From: Streptomyces neyagawaensis
GTDB lineage: Bacteria > Actinomycetota > Actinomycetes > Streptomycetales > Streptomycetaceae
Length of the DNA stretch: 64,000 bases
Direction: 5' to 3'
NCBI RefSeq assembly: GCF_023516595.1
Contig: NZ_JAMGBG010000119.1
Location: 1 to 64,000, forward strand
Part shown: piece by piece, positions 31,546-39,480 of the stretch
Position numbering within the stretch: the first letter of the stretch is position 1
How the letters are laid out: the number at the start of each line of letters is the position of its first letter
Notes under the pieces: model-generated
Database searches by the model: none
What the model was told of the DNA's origin: nothing
The model's input: the letters and a program-made list of their open reading frames with translations, nothing else
Program-made: the position numbers and the translations under genes

Positions 31546-32760
31546 ATGTCCCAGCTGGGCCGCGACGGCACGGCCGGCCGGCGTGAAGACCTGTTCTCGG
31601 TCATCGACGCCGCCGGGGAACTCCTCAACGTGCCGATCGTCCTGGAGGACACCGAGTTCCGGGTGCTCGCCTGGTCGAAAGGACAGCAGAGCGCGGACGA
31701 GGAAAGGGTCTCCGGGATCCTGGAGCGGCAGGCCCAGCCCTGGCTCGTCGAGGTGCTGCGCTCCCGGGGTGACATCGCCCGCCTGATCGCCTCCCCGGAG
31801 CCCGTCTTCCTGGACCCGGCCTCCGACCGGGCCAAGCCCCGGATGGCCTGCCGGGTCCAGCACGACGGTCCGCACCTGGGATACCTGTGGGCCACCACCC
31901 AGACCCCGTTCGACCCACAGCAGACGGCGCACTTCCGCGCCGCCGCGCAGACGATCGCCGTCCGTATGAGCCGCGACGGGCAGGGCACCACTGACAATGA
32001 CGACCTGGAGGCCCTCCTGTTCGGGACGGCGGACGCCGAACAGGCCGCCGCGCGGCTGGGGCTGTCCACCACCAAAGCCACTGTCCTGGCCGCCGCGCCG
32101 GGCCGGTCGGCGCATGATGCGGCCTTCGGCGAGACCCCGTCGGACATGCTGCGTCTGTACCTGACGACCGTGCACCCCCGATCCCTCGTCACCCGGCACG
32201 ACCGCGCCACCTACGCGGTGCTGCCCTGGCCGGCATCCACGGACGACACCGAGGCCAGGGCCCGCTCGGTGAACGTCGCCCGGGACCTGTGGGACCGTGC
32301 GGCGCTGCGGGAGCGCATCGTGCTGGCCGTCAGCTCCGCCGTTGCGGAACCCGGCCGGATCCCGTACGCCAGATCCCACGTCGACCGGATCAACGGGCTG
32401 CAACAGCAGTACCCGTCGGCCCCCCGCGTCGCCGCCTTCGAGGACGTCCAGCTGCTGTACGCCCTCTCCCGGCTGCGGGGCGCCCTCCGCCAGGACGGCG
32501 AGACCCTGGGCGGCGCCGTCTCCGCACTGGAACGCCACGACCGGCGCCAGCACACCCAGCTCCTGGCCACACTCCGCTGCTACCTGGACCATTTCGGCGA
32601 CACCAACGCCGCCGCCGCGCAGCTGCATCTGCACCCGAACACCTTCCGCTACCGCCTCCAACGCATCAGAGAGGTGAGCGGCTTCGACCCGCGTGACGCG
32701 CAGACGCGCTTCCTGGCGGAACTGCACCTGCGCATGCGCGATCTGGAGATCCCCGACTGA
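31546..32760 (+). CDS. PucR/CdaR-family helix-turn-helix regulator
   Basis: This is a 404-residue protein from ATG 31546 (GGAGGTGG upstream). The N-terminal half (about 15-150) resembles a GAF/PucR-type sensory domain. The C-terminal 70 residues are the PucR_HTH30 domain: LLATLRCYLDHFGDTNAAAA, QLHLHPNTFRYRLQRIREVS and a final helix. It lies 77 bases after nbaD on the same strand at the end of the kynurenine operon, so it is the best candidate for pathway-specific control, perhaps by an aromatic intermediate. Inference from position. Confidence 0.85.
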   Translation: MSQLGRDGTAGRREDLFSVIDAAGELLNVPIVLEDTEFRVLAWSKGQQSADEERVSGILERQAQPWLVEVLRSRGDIARLIASPEPVFLDPASDRAKPRMACRVQHDGPHLGYLWATTQTPFDPQQTAHFRAAAQTIAVRMSRDGQGTTDNDDLEALLFGTADAEQAAARLGLSTTKATVLAAAPGRSAHDAAFGETPSDMLRLYLTTVHPRSLVTRHDRATYAVLPWPASTDDTEARARSVNVARDLWDRAALRERIVLAVSSAVAEPGRIPYARSHVDRINGLQQQYPSAPRVAAFEDVQLLYALSRLRGALRQDGETLGGAVSALERHDRRQHTQLLATLRCYLDHFGDTNAAAAQLHLHPNTFRYRLQRIREVSGFDPRDAQTRFLAELHLRMRDLEIPD

Positions 32761-32780
32761 TTAGTGTTCCGACGAATAAG

Positions 32781-34037
32781 TTGAGCAGTGCGGGGGCCGC
32801 CGAGGACCCTTTCGGCATGGCACTGCTCAGCGACCGCAACCTCCTGCTGCTCTTCGTCGGCCAGGGCGTCTCCAGACTCGGCGACGGCCTGTACACCGCC
32901 GCCGTCGCCTGGCAGGCATGGGCCCTCACCCACAACCCGTCGGCGGTCGCGCTCGTCACCGTGGCCGCGTACGCCCCGGCGTTCCTGGCCACCTTCGTGG
33001 CCGCCTCGTACGCCGACCGCTACGACCGCAGACGCCTGATGATCGGCACCGACCTCGCCCGCGCGGCCATGGTGGCCGCCGGGGTGGGGATGCTGCTGGC
33101 AGGTGCGCTGAACCTGACCGTACTGGTCCTGGGAACGGCCCTGCTGGCCCTCATCGGCGCGCCCTTCGCACCGGCACGGAACGCGATCGTGCCCCAGCTC
33201 GTGTCGGCCGAGCATCTGCAGCAGGCCAACGGCGTGCTCCAGGTCGCCTTCCGAGCCGCCTTCTTCGTCGGACCGCTGCTGCTCGCCCCGCTGCTCGCCT
33301 TCGGCTCCTTTCCGCTGGTCATGGTGGTGGACGGGCTCACCTTCCTGCTCTCCGCGGCGGCCCTGTACGCCCTGCGCGTCCGCCGTCCCGCCCCGGCCGG
33401 GCCGCGCGTCCGGCTGGGCGCGGACCTCGCCGCCGGCCTCGCGGCCCTGCGGGCGGCGCCCGATGTGCTGGTCGTCATCGCGACCTTCGTCCTCGCGCTC
33501 GCCGTGGCCAGTGGGTTCCTGGCCGTCGGCCTGGTGGTTCTGGTCGGCCAAGGCGGTCAGTACGGGCTCATGCTGGGCATCGCCGGCCTCGCCGAGATCG
33601 CCGGCGCCCTGGTGCTCGTACGCCTGCCGCTGCCCAGACTCGCCGTGACCGCGGTCCTGGCCTGGGCCCTGCTCGGAGCCTTCCGCCTTCCGCTGGGCCT
33701 GGTCCACGCGCCTGCGGCCATCGCCGTGCTCCTCGCCGTCACCGGACTCGCGTCGGCCCTGACCGACATCCCGTTGATCGCCTTTGTCCAACAGCGCATT
33801 CCCGAGGCCCACCTCGCCAAGGCTCTGGGCCTGTGGGAGGCCGGTATCGCCGGCGCGCTGGCGGTGTCGCCGTTCCTGGCCTCCAGCGTCATCGGACACA
33901 TCGGAGTGGATCGCGCCTTCATGGTCTCCAGCGCCGTGCTCATAGCAATCGCGCTCGCTGCCGCGGTTGCGCTCACAGCGATGTCAGGAGCCCGCAGCCG
34001 CCCCACCGAGCGCGTCACGGTCCTGTCGCAGCCGTGA
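32781..34037 (+). CDS. MFS transporter (EntS/MFS_3-like exporter)
   Basis: This is a 418-residue protein. The open frame begins at TTG 32781; ATG 32818 (MALLSDRN, just before the first helix) is an equally plausible start. Twelve helices are apparent. The first reads LLLLFVGQGVSRLGDGLYTAAVAWQA, and the loop 2-3 motif is SYADRYDRRRLMIGTD, typical of the enterobactin-exporter-like MFS group. The gene starts 20 bases after the PucR stop, so it may be cotranscribed with the pathway. Substrate unknown. Confidence 0.83.
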   Translation: MSSAGAAEDPFGMALLSDRNLLLLFVGQGVSRLGDGLYTAAVAWQAWALTHNPSAVALVTVAAYAPAFLATFVAASYADRYDRRRLMIGTDLARAAMVAAGVGMLLAGALNLTVLVLGTALLALIGAPFAPARNAIVPQLVSAEHLQQANGVLQVAFRAAFFVGPLLLAPLLAFGSFPLVMVVDGLTFLLSAAALYALRVRRPAPAGPRVRLGADLAAGLAALRAAPDVLVVIATFVLALAVASGFLAVGLVVLVGQGGQYGLMLGIAGLAEIAGALVLVRLPLPRLAVTAVLAWALLGAFRLPLGLVHAPAAIAVLLAVTGLASALTDIPLIAFVQQRIPEAHLAKALGLWEAGIAGALAVSPFLASSVIGHIGVDRAFMVSSAVLIAIALAAAVALTAMSGARSRPTERVTVLSQP

Positions 34038-34165
34038 CCCCTTGCGGGATGGCGACGGCTAAGGGCCATTCGTAGCCGCTGGCCAGCGCGTTTCGTCGGT
34101 GCCCCTACGCCCCTGGACTTACGAAGATGCGAGCGGGGAGGCTGATGCCGCTGCGGTTACCCGCT

Positions 34166-34182
34166 CAGTCTGGGGGAGACTG
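34166..34182. terminator. Short hairpin between convergent genes
   Basis: CAGTCT and AGACTG flank a GGGGG loop in the 208-base gap between the convergent MFS (plus) and aldehyde dehydrogenase (minus) genes. The stem is only 6 pairs and lacks a U-tract, so a bidirectional terminator role is tentative. Confidence 0.3.
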
Positions 34183-34245
34183 CGGCCCGGCACCCGTTTC
34201 AACTGGTTCACGGTGACCTGAGCTCCGCGCCGGGGCAGCCTGGAA

Positions 34246-35709
34246 TCAGAAGGGGTAGGCGGGGATGTCGCCCCGGACGGTCACCCACTGTTGCTCGGTG
34301 AAAGCCTCGAGGTTCGCGGTGGCGCCGCCGTGACGGGAACCGTTGCCGGAGTCGCCGCGACCGCCGAAGGGCACGGTGGCCTCGTCGTTGACCGTCTGGT
34401 CGTTGATGTGTACGAGCCCGGTGGGAATGCGTTCGGCCAATACCAGACCCTTGGCGATGTCCCGGGTCAGCACGCCCAGCGAGAGTCCGTACTCGGTTCC
34501 GGTGGCCAGCCTCGCCGCCTCGTCCAGATTGTGGAAGGGCACCACGGGTGCGACCGGGCCGAATATCTCCTCCCGGTAGGCGCGTGCGGTCAAGGGGACG
34601 TCGGCCAGCACGGTCGGCCGGTACAGAAGGCCCTCGTAGGTGCCACCTGCCACGAGCCGAGCGCCTGCCGCCACGGTGTCGTTGACGACAGCGTGCGCGG
34701 CCTGCAGCTGCTGCTCGTCGATCATGGGACCAACTGCCACCTCGCTCCTCGCCGGGTCTCCCACTGTCACGGCATTCGCCCGCCGGACCAGCGACTCGAC
34801 GTACTCCTCGGCGATCGACGCGTGCACCAGATGCCGGCTTGAGGCCATGCAGATCTGCCCCGCATGGTGGAAGGAGCCGAACGCCCCCGCGGACGCCGCC
34901 TTCTCCACATCCACGTCTTCCAGGACGATCAGCGCCGAGTTGCCCCCCAGTTCGAGGTGGACGCGCTTCAGATGCCGCGTTGCCGCTGCCGCGATCGCTT
35001 TTCCGGCCCTCGTGGATCCGGTGAAGGCGATCACGGGCACCTGGGGGTGATCCACCAGTGCCGCGCCGACGTCAGCGCCCCCCGGCAGTACGTGCAGCAG
35101 GCCGCTGGGAAGTCCCGCCTCCTCGAAAATCCTCGCGATCACTACACCGCCGCAGATCGCGGTCCGGGGGTCGGGCTTGAGGACGACGGCGTTTCCCAGA
35201 GCCAGCGCCGGCGCCACCGCTCGCATCGCCAGCACCATCGGTGCGTTGAACGGGGAGATCACACCGACAACGCCGACCGGGCGCCGACGGGAGAACGACA
35301 GCCGGTCCTCCACGGAGCGGAGCACCTCCCCGAACGGCGCGGCGGACAGCGCCGCGGCTTCGTGGCACTCCTCCGCTGCCCCGTTAGAGGTCTGGAACTC
35401 TGCGAACGCCCTCAGCGCCCCCGACTCCCGCACGATCCAGTCGGCGATCTCGGAGTGGTGCTCTTCGAACAGGTGTGCAGCACGCCGCAGGACCTGTGCC
35501 CGTTCGACGTACGGCAGCGCCGCCCACTGCTGCTGCGCCTGCGCCGCCTGCCCCACAGCCCGCCCCAGGTCGTCGGGCGTGGCCGCACCGACCCGCCCCA
35601 GGGTCTCACCGGTCGCCGGCTCGAGCGCGTCGTAGACTTCGCCCGAACCCTTGATCCACTCACCGGAGAAAATCCTCTCCGACCAGTCGCCTGCTTCCAT
35701 AAGCGTCAT
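34246..35709 (-). CDS. Aryl-aldehyde dehydrogenase (benzaldehyde/vanillin type), copy 1
   Basis: This is a 487-residue protein. It has ALDH landmarks: GVVGVISPFNAPM, VHLELGGNSALIVLED with the general base Glu, catalytic Cys in HHAGQICMASSRH and GLVHINDQTVNDEATVPFGG. The last pattern is typical of benzaldehyde/vanillin dehydrogenases. It is very similar throughout to the copy at 50931-52400. It ends a minus-strand block headed by a carotenoid oxygenase of the stilbene-cleaving type, so it probably oxidises the released aryl aldehyde to the acid with NAD(P). Confidence 0.9.
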   Translation of the reverse strand: MTLMEAGDWSERIFSGEWIKGSGEVYDALEPATGETLGRVGAATPDDLGRAVGQAAQAQQQWAALPYVERAQVLRRAAHLFEEHHSEIADWIVRESGALRAFAEFQTSNGAAEECHEAAALSAAPFGEVLRSVEDRLSFSRRRPVGVVGVISPFNAPMVLAMRAVAPALALGNAVVLKPDPRTAICGGVVIARIFEEAGLPSGLLHVLPGGADVGAALVDHPQVPVIAFTGSTRAGKAIAAAATRHLKRVHLELGGNSALIVLEDVDVEKAASAGAFGSFHHAGQICMASSRHLVHASIAEEYVESLVRRANAVTVGDPARSEVAVGPMIDEQQLQAAHAVVNDTVAAGARLVAGGTYEGLLYRPTVLADVPLTARAYREEIFGPVAPVVPFHNLDEAARLATGTEYGLSLGVLTRDIAKGLVLAERIPTGLVHINDQTVNDEATVPFGGRGDSGNGSRHGGATANLEAFTEQQWVTVRGDIPAYPF

Positions 35710-35775
35710 GATGTTCTGCTCCTCGTAGGGTGATGGGGGGTCAGCCGCTGCGCGATTGACATCGCCGCCCGTCGG

Positions 35776-36300
35776 TCACGCCGAAGCATGTGTCCGGGCG
35801 GGGGGTTGGGACGGGCCGAGTCGCTCGAAGTGCCCTTGGTGGAACACCAGCGGCCTCACCTGCGGAAACAATGAGGTCCCGTGCAGCCGTAGTACGGCGA
35901 TCACGTGGTCGCCCGCCTCGATTTCGGAGTCCAGCGCGCATTCCAGCCACAGCACCGTGCCCGGCAGGAAGACCGCGCCGGATTCCCCGGCCTCCCATCG
36001 GACACCCGCGAAACGATCTTCTGCCGAGGAGGCGAGCGCCCGGCACAGGGTCGCGTGGTCCTCGGCGAGCACGCTGACACCGAGGCTCGGCACCTGGCGC
36101 AGCGCCTCCCACGTGCGGGAAGTGCGTGCCGCACAGAACGACACCAACGGCGGCTTCAAAGAGACCGGCACGAACGAGCTCGCCGCCATCCCGACGGGCC
36201 GGCCACCCACGAGGGCGCAGACCGCGACCACTCCGGAGGGCAGGTGACCGAACGCGTGGCGCAGCTCTTCGGGCGTCTCCTGGGATGCTTGCATCGACAC
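35776..36300 (-). CDS. Flavin reductase family protein (HpaC/NtaB-like)
   Basis: This is a 174-residue protein. It begins LRHAFGHLPSGVVAVCALVG, followed by GMAASSFVPVSLKPPLVSFC, the FMN-binding split-barrel signature, and a conserved GDHVIAVLRLHG. These reductases supply reduced flavin to a separate oxygenase. The probable partner is the acyl-CoA-dehydrogenase-like protein at 37144-38448 in the same operon. The SDR gene lies between them with a 24-base gap. Confidence 0.9.
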   Translation of the reverse strand: MSMQASQETPEELRHAFGHLPSGVVAVCALVGGRPVGMAASSFVPVSLKPPLVSFCAARTSRTWEALRQVPSLGVSVLAEDHATLCRALASSAEDRFAGVRWEAGESGAVFLPGTVLWLECALDSEIEAGDHVIAVLRLHGTSLFPQVRPLVFHQGHFERLGPSQPPARTHASA

Positions 36301-36324
36301 TTCTCTCCTCGCCGCCTGAGCGGT

Positions 36325-37125
36325 TCAGTTGATGCCGCCGTCGATGACCAAGTTGACGCCGGTCACGAAGTCGGCGCGGGGGCTGGCCAGGTAGCAGACG
36401 GCGGCGGCGATGTCCTCCGGCCTGCCGATGCGGCCGGCGGTCTGGCGGAACACCTCGACGGCGATGTGGCGCTCGTGCGCCTGCCACCCGCCCTCCAGCC
36501 GCATCTCGGCAGCGATGGCGGCGAGTTCCGCGGCGGAGCCGGGCGTGTGGATGATGCCGGCACTGACGGAGTTGGCCGTGATGCCGGTTCCGGCCAGGCC
36601 GCGGGACAGGCTGCGTGTCATGTTGATCTCCGCTGCCTTGGCCGCCTGGTAGTCGGGGAAATTGGGCGGTTGGTGCAGGGCGATGGCGCTGGCGATCTGG
36701 ATGACGCGTCCCCAGCCGCGCTCCCTCATGGCGGGGACCAGGCTGTTGACCAGGGATGCGGTCGAGATCACGTTCAGCTTGTACGTCTCGAGCCAGTTGC
36801 CGGGCGAGGTACCGAACCAGCCGTCGCGCTCCCAGCCTCCATGGCGTCCGCCCGCGTTGTTGACCAGGATGTCCACGCCGCCGGAGTCGAGCAGCCGCCG
36901 GCAGACGGCGTCGACCTGGTCGGCGTCCGTGAGGTCGCCGAGCACCTCGTCGGCCTGGCCACCGTTCTCCCGGATCATCGCCGCGATCTTGGACGTGCGC
37001 TCCCGGTTCCGGCCGTGCACGACGACGTGGGCGCCCTCGTCGGCCAATGCCAGCGCGATACTGGTGCCGATGCCTGAGCTGCTGCCGGTGACGAGGACCC
37101 GCTTGCCGTTCAGTTCGAGGTTCAT
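36325..37125 (-). CDS. SDR family NAD(P)-dependent oxidoreductase
   Basis: This is a 266-residue classical SDR. The cofactor motif is VLVTGSSSGIGTSIA (TGxxxGxG), then LVNNAGG, active-site Ser in IQIASAIAL, Tyr and Lys in DYQAAKAAE, and the C-terminal VTGVNLVIDGGIN. It reduces or oxidises an alcohol/ketone in the pathway; the substrate is not visible. It lies between the monooxygenase and flavin reductase genes with short gaps and is clearly part of that operon. Confidence 0.9.
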   Translation of the reverse strand: MNLELNGKRVLVTGSSSGIGTSIALALADEGAHVVVHGRNRERTSKIAAMIRENGGQADEVLGDLTDADQVDAVCRRLLDSGGVDILVNNAGGRHGGWERDGWFGTSPGNWLETYKLNVISTASLVNSLVPAMRERGWGRVIQIASAIALHQPPNFPDYQAAKAAEINMTRSLSRGLAGTGITANSVSAGIIHTPGSAAELAAIAAEMRLEGGWQAHERHIAVEVFRQTAGRIGRPEDIAAAVCYLASPRADFVTGVNLVIDGGIN

Positions 37126-37143
37126 GATGTCTCCTGGTCCAGC

Positions 37144-38448
37144 TCAAGCGACGGGTTCGACGATGCGCGGGGCCTCTGCGGCCTTGGCCACTCCGGGCAC
37201 GGCCGCCATGCCGTCGGTGAACGGTGTCTGCCCCAGGAGATGCCGTCCGCTGATCTCCGCCGCCGGGTCGAGCCGGGTGGAGCCGTGGGTCAATGCCACC
37301 CGCGCATCGCGTGCGAAGCGCTGAATCGGGTTGCGCAGACCGACCGTGGACGAGCCGAGCGCGATCTGTATCGCGTCGATGGCGGCACCACAGACATTGC
37401 CGGCGTGCACGAAGTCCATGGTGATCTCGGACTCCTCGGCCGCCGTGAACGGCTGTCCGGCGCGCGCCTTGCGGTCGATGTGATCCGCGCGGCCGAACAG
37501 CAGGCTTTCCGCCGCGTTGATCATGGCGCGCGTCTTGCCCGCGACGACCTGCACCGACGGAGTGGCGGCCAGCGTGTCGTAGGGGAGGTTGAAAGGCTTC
37601 TTGCGCCGGCTCTGGTCGAGGAAGCAGTCGAAGGCGCCCTTGGCCATTCCCAGGACCACAGCCATGGTCTCCATGGCCACGATGAGCATCAGGCCTCGGG
37701 CGTCGAGGGCGAAGCCCAGCCCCGCGTAGCGTTGGTGCAGGCCGTCCAGACGCCCCGGCAGGCCGGCGAGATCTGCGACGCGCCGTTCGGGGACGAAGAC
37801 TTCCGCAGGTGTCGTGACGCTGTTGCTGGAGGAACCGGACAGTCCCATGACGTGCCAGTCCTCGACGATCTCGTACTGGCCCTTCTCCAGCAACGCCATC
37901 GCGCGCGTCGTGGTGCCGGGGGCGGTTTCCACCTCGATGCCGACGACCAGATAGGCGGCGTGCTTGGAGCCGCTGCCGAAGCCCCACCTGTTCCCGGCCT
38001 CGATCACGTAGCCGCCCGGAACCGGGCGGGCCTTCTGAATCCTCTCCGAGAACAGCGAGGCGCTCGCAACGACCGGCCCCGGCCACTGCGGAGCGCGTGC
38101 GTAGACCTCGGTGACCGTCTCCTGCGGGAAGGTGAGCATGACCCGGGTGAACCCGCTCGCGATCATGGCGGTCCAGCCCGCCGATCCGTCGCCGCTCGCC
38201 GCCGCGCTGACGATTTCGGCCAGATCGCGCGCCCCGAGGGCATAGCCTCCGAGTTCCAGCGGCACTGAGGCCCGGAACGCTCCGGCCTCGTGCAGCGCAT
38301 CGAGCGTGGGCGACGGCAGACAGCCGATTTTCTCACCTTCCGGGGCGTACTCCCGGATCAGCGGTACCGCTGCCCGCACGGCGTCACGGATGCGGCGCCC
38401 TTCCGGTGTCGTGAACGGTGACTCGTGTATAGACCCTGGATCAGTCAT
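37144..38448 (-). CDS. Acyl-CoA dehydrogenase-like flavin-dependent monooxygenase
   Basis: This is a 434-residue protein from ATG 38448 (GAAAGAAG upstream); ATG 38472 is an alternative eight codons earlier. It has the acyl-CoA dehydrogenase fold with the DszC/HsaA-type pattern rather than a true dehydrogenase: GYALGARDLAEIVSAAASGD, NRWGFGSGSKHAAYLVVG, DWHVMGLSGSSSNSVTTPAE and the C-terminal VGLRNPIQRFARDARVALTH. Such proteins are oxygenase components using reduced flavin from a partner, here the reductase at 35776-36300. It probably hydroxylates an aromatic intermediate. Substrate unknown. Confidence 0.85.
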   Translation of the reverse strand: MTDPGSIHESPFTTPEGRRIRDAVRAAVPLIREYAPEGEKIGCLPSPTLDALHEAGAFRASVPLELGGYALGARDLAEIVSAAASGDGSAGWTAMIASGFTRVMLTFPQETVTEVYARAPQWPGPVVASASLFSERIQKARPVPGGYVIEAGNRWGFGSGSKHAAYLVVGIEVETAPGTTTRAMALLEKGQYEIVEDWHVMGLSGSSSNSVTTPAEVFVPERRVADLAGLPGRLDGLHQRYAGLGFALDARGLMLIVAMETMAVVLGMAKGAFDCFLDQSRRKKPFNLPYDTLAATPSVQVVAGKTRAMINAAESLLFGRADHIDRKARAGQPFTAAEESEITMDFVHAGNVCGAAIDAIQIALGSSTVGLRNPIQRFARDARVALTHGSTRLDPAAEISGRHLLGQTPFTDGMAAVPGVAKAAEAPRIVEPVA

Positions 38449-38482
38449 AGCTGGCGCTTCTTTCATATACATATCTTTTCGC

Positions 38483-39334
38483 TCACCAAGCCGATGGTGT
38501 GCCGAGCGGCAGGATTTCTCGTATTTCGTCGATACTGCGTATTTCGTTGTCGACCACTTTGAAGAGGGCCATCATGTAAAAAGAGCCGTTGTCGGGTCGC
38601 GGGCTGCCGGGGACGGGGTGGAAGTCGACGACGACCACACTCGCCGCGATTCCGCGGGCCACGTCGACAACGGGACAGCGACGCCCACGGGCCTTGGGCC
38701 TGGCGCCTCGGGTGTTGTTCAGGCAACTCGCGACGGTGTGGACGGTGGCGTCCGGAGACAGCAGAGTGGTGAGGGTGTTCGTCACCTTCTTGCCGTTGTC
38801 ATAACGGTCACAGCGGTATCCGAAGCGAGCCAGGCTGCCGTCGCTTTCCTGCAGTGCGGTCCAGTAGCTGTCCGCCGCAAGGGCCAGCCCGTCTCGGTCG
38901 CAGGCTCGGTCGGGCGGAACCGGTGCGCCGTAGAGCACGTCGGGTGCCAGCAACTGGTCCACATCGGCGAAGTGCCCGCTCGGATCCGTGCTGATGACGG
39001 CCTCGGCCTCGGTCACCTCGTCCCCGACGACCTTCAGTCGCAGGCCGAACGGCTGGCGTTGTCCCGCCGTGACGACGACCCCCATGGTCATGAGCTGCCC
39101 CTGGACCGGATCGGCGAAGGTCTGTAGGCCGAGGAAATCCTCGGCGGTCGCCCAGAGCCCCTGTCCTGGTGCGACCTCATCGGCGTTCTCCGTCGCCCGG
39201 AATGAACGCGCGAGGCTCGCGAGGCCCGGATCGTGCCCCACCAAGCTCTGCAGGAAGCTCTCCCCGTGCCTGAAAAGGTCCCGCTCGGTTTCCCAGCTGT
39301 GCGTCATTCCGGCACCACCAGTCAGGGTTCGCAT
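38483..39334 (-). CDS. Hypothetical protein, NTF2-like C-terminus (DUF8021-like)
   Basis: This is a 283-residue protein from ATG 39334 (AGGAG nearby); ATG 39307 lacks a site. There is no signal peptide. The N-terminal half has a PVQGQLMTMGVVVTAGQRQP strand-rich part, and the C-terminus ends in FYMMALFKVVDNEIRSIDEI then a short PSAW tail, as in NTF2-like proteins described as DUF8021, more often seen in fungi. Active site unclear. It is embedded in the aromatic catabolism block, 34 bases ahead of the monooxygenase, so it may be an isomerase or dehydratase of the pathway. Low certainty on function. Confidence 0.65.
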   Translation of the reverse strand: MRTLTGGAGMTHSWETERDLFRHGESFLQSLVGHDPGLASLARSFRATENADEVAPGQGLWATAEDFLGLQTFADPVQGQLMTMGVVVTAGQRQPFGLRLKVVGDEVTEAEAVISTDPSGHFADVDQLLAPDVLYGAPVPPDRACDRDGLALAADSYWTALQESDGSLARFGYRCDRYDNGKKVTNTLTTLLSPDATVHTVASCLNNTRGARPKARGRRCPVVDVARGIAASVVVVDFHPVPGSPRPDNGSFYMMALFKVVDNEIRSIDEIREILPLGTPSAW

Positions 39335-39480
39335 TCCTGCCCGCTCCTGCTCTTCGAGTGGATGTCTTCTATCGGCCCCGGCAGATTGACCCTAGGTCTC
39401 GTCCCTCTCGGTAACCAGACGGCGTATTCGGATCTGTCGGGGTTATCGACTGCGAAGGGGCCGGGTGCGATTCACCGGAT

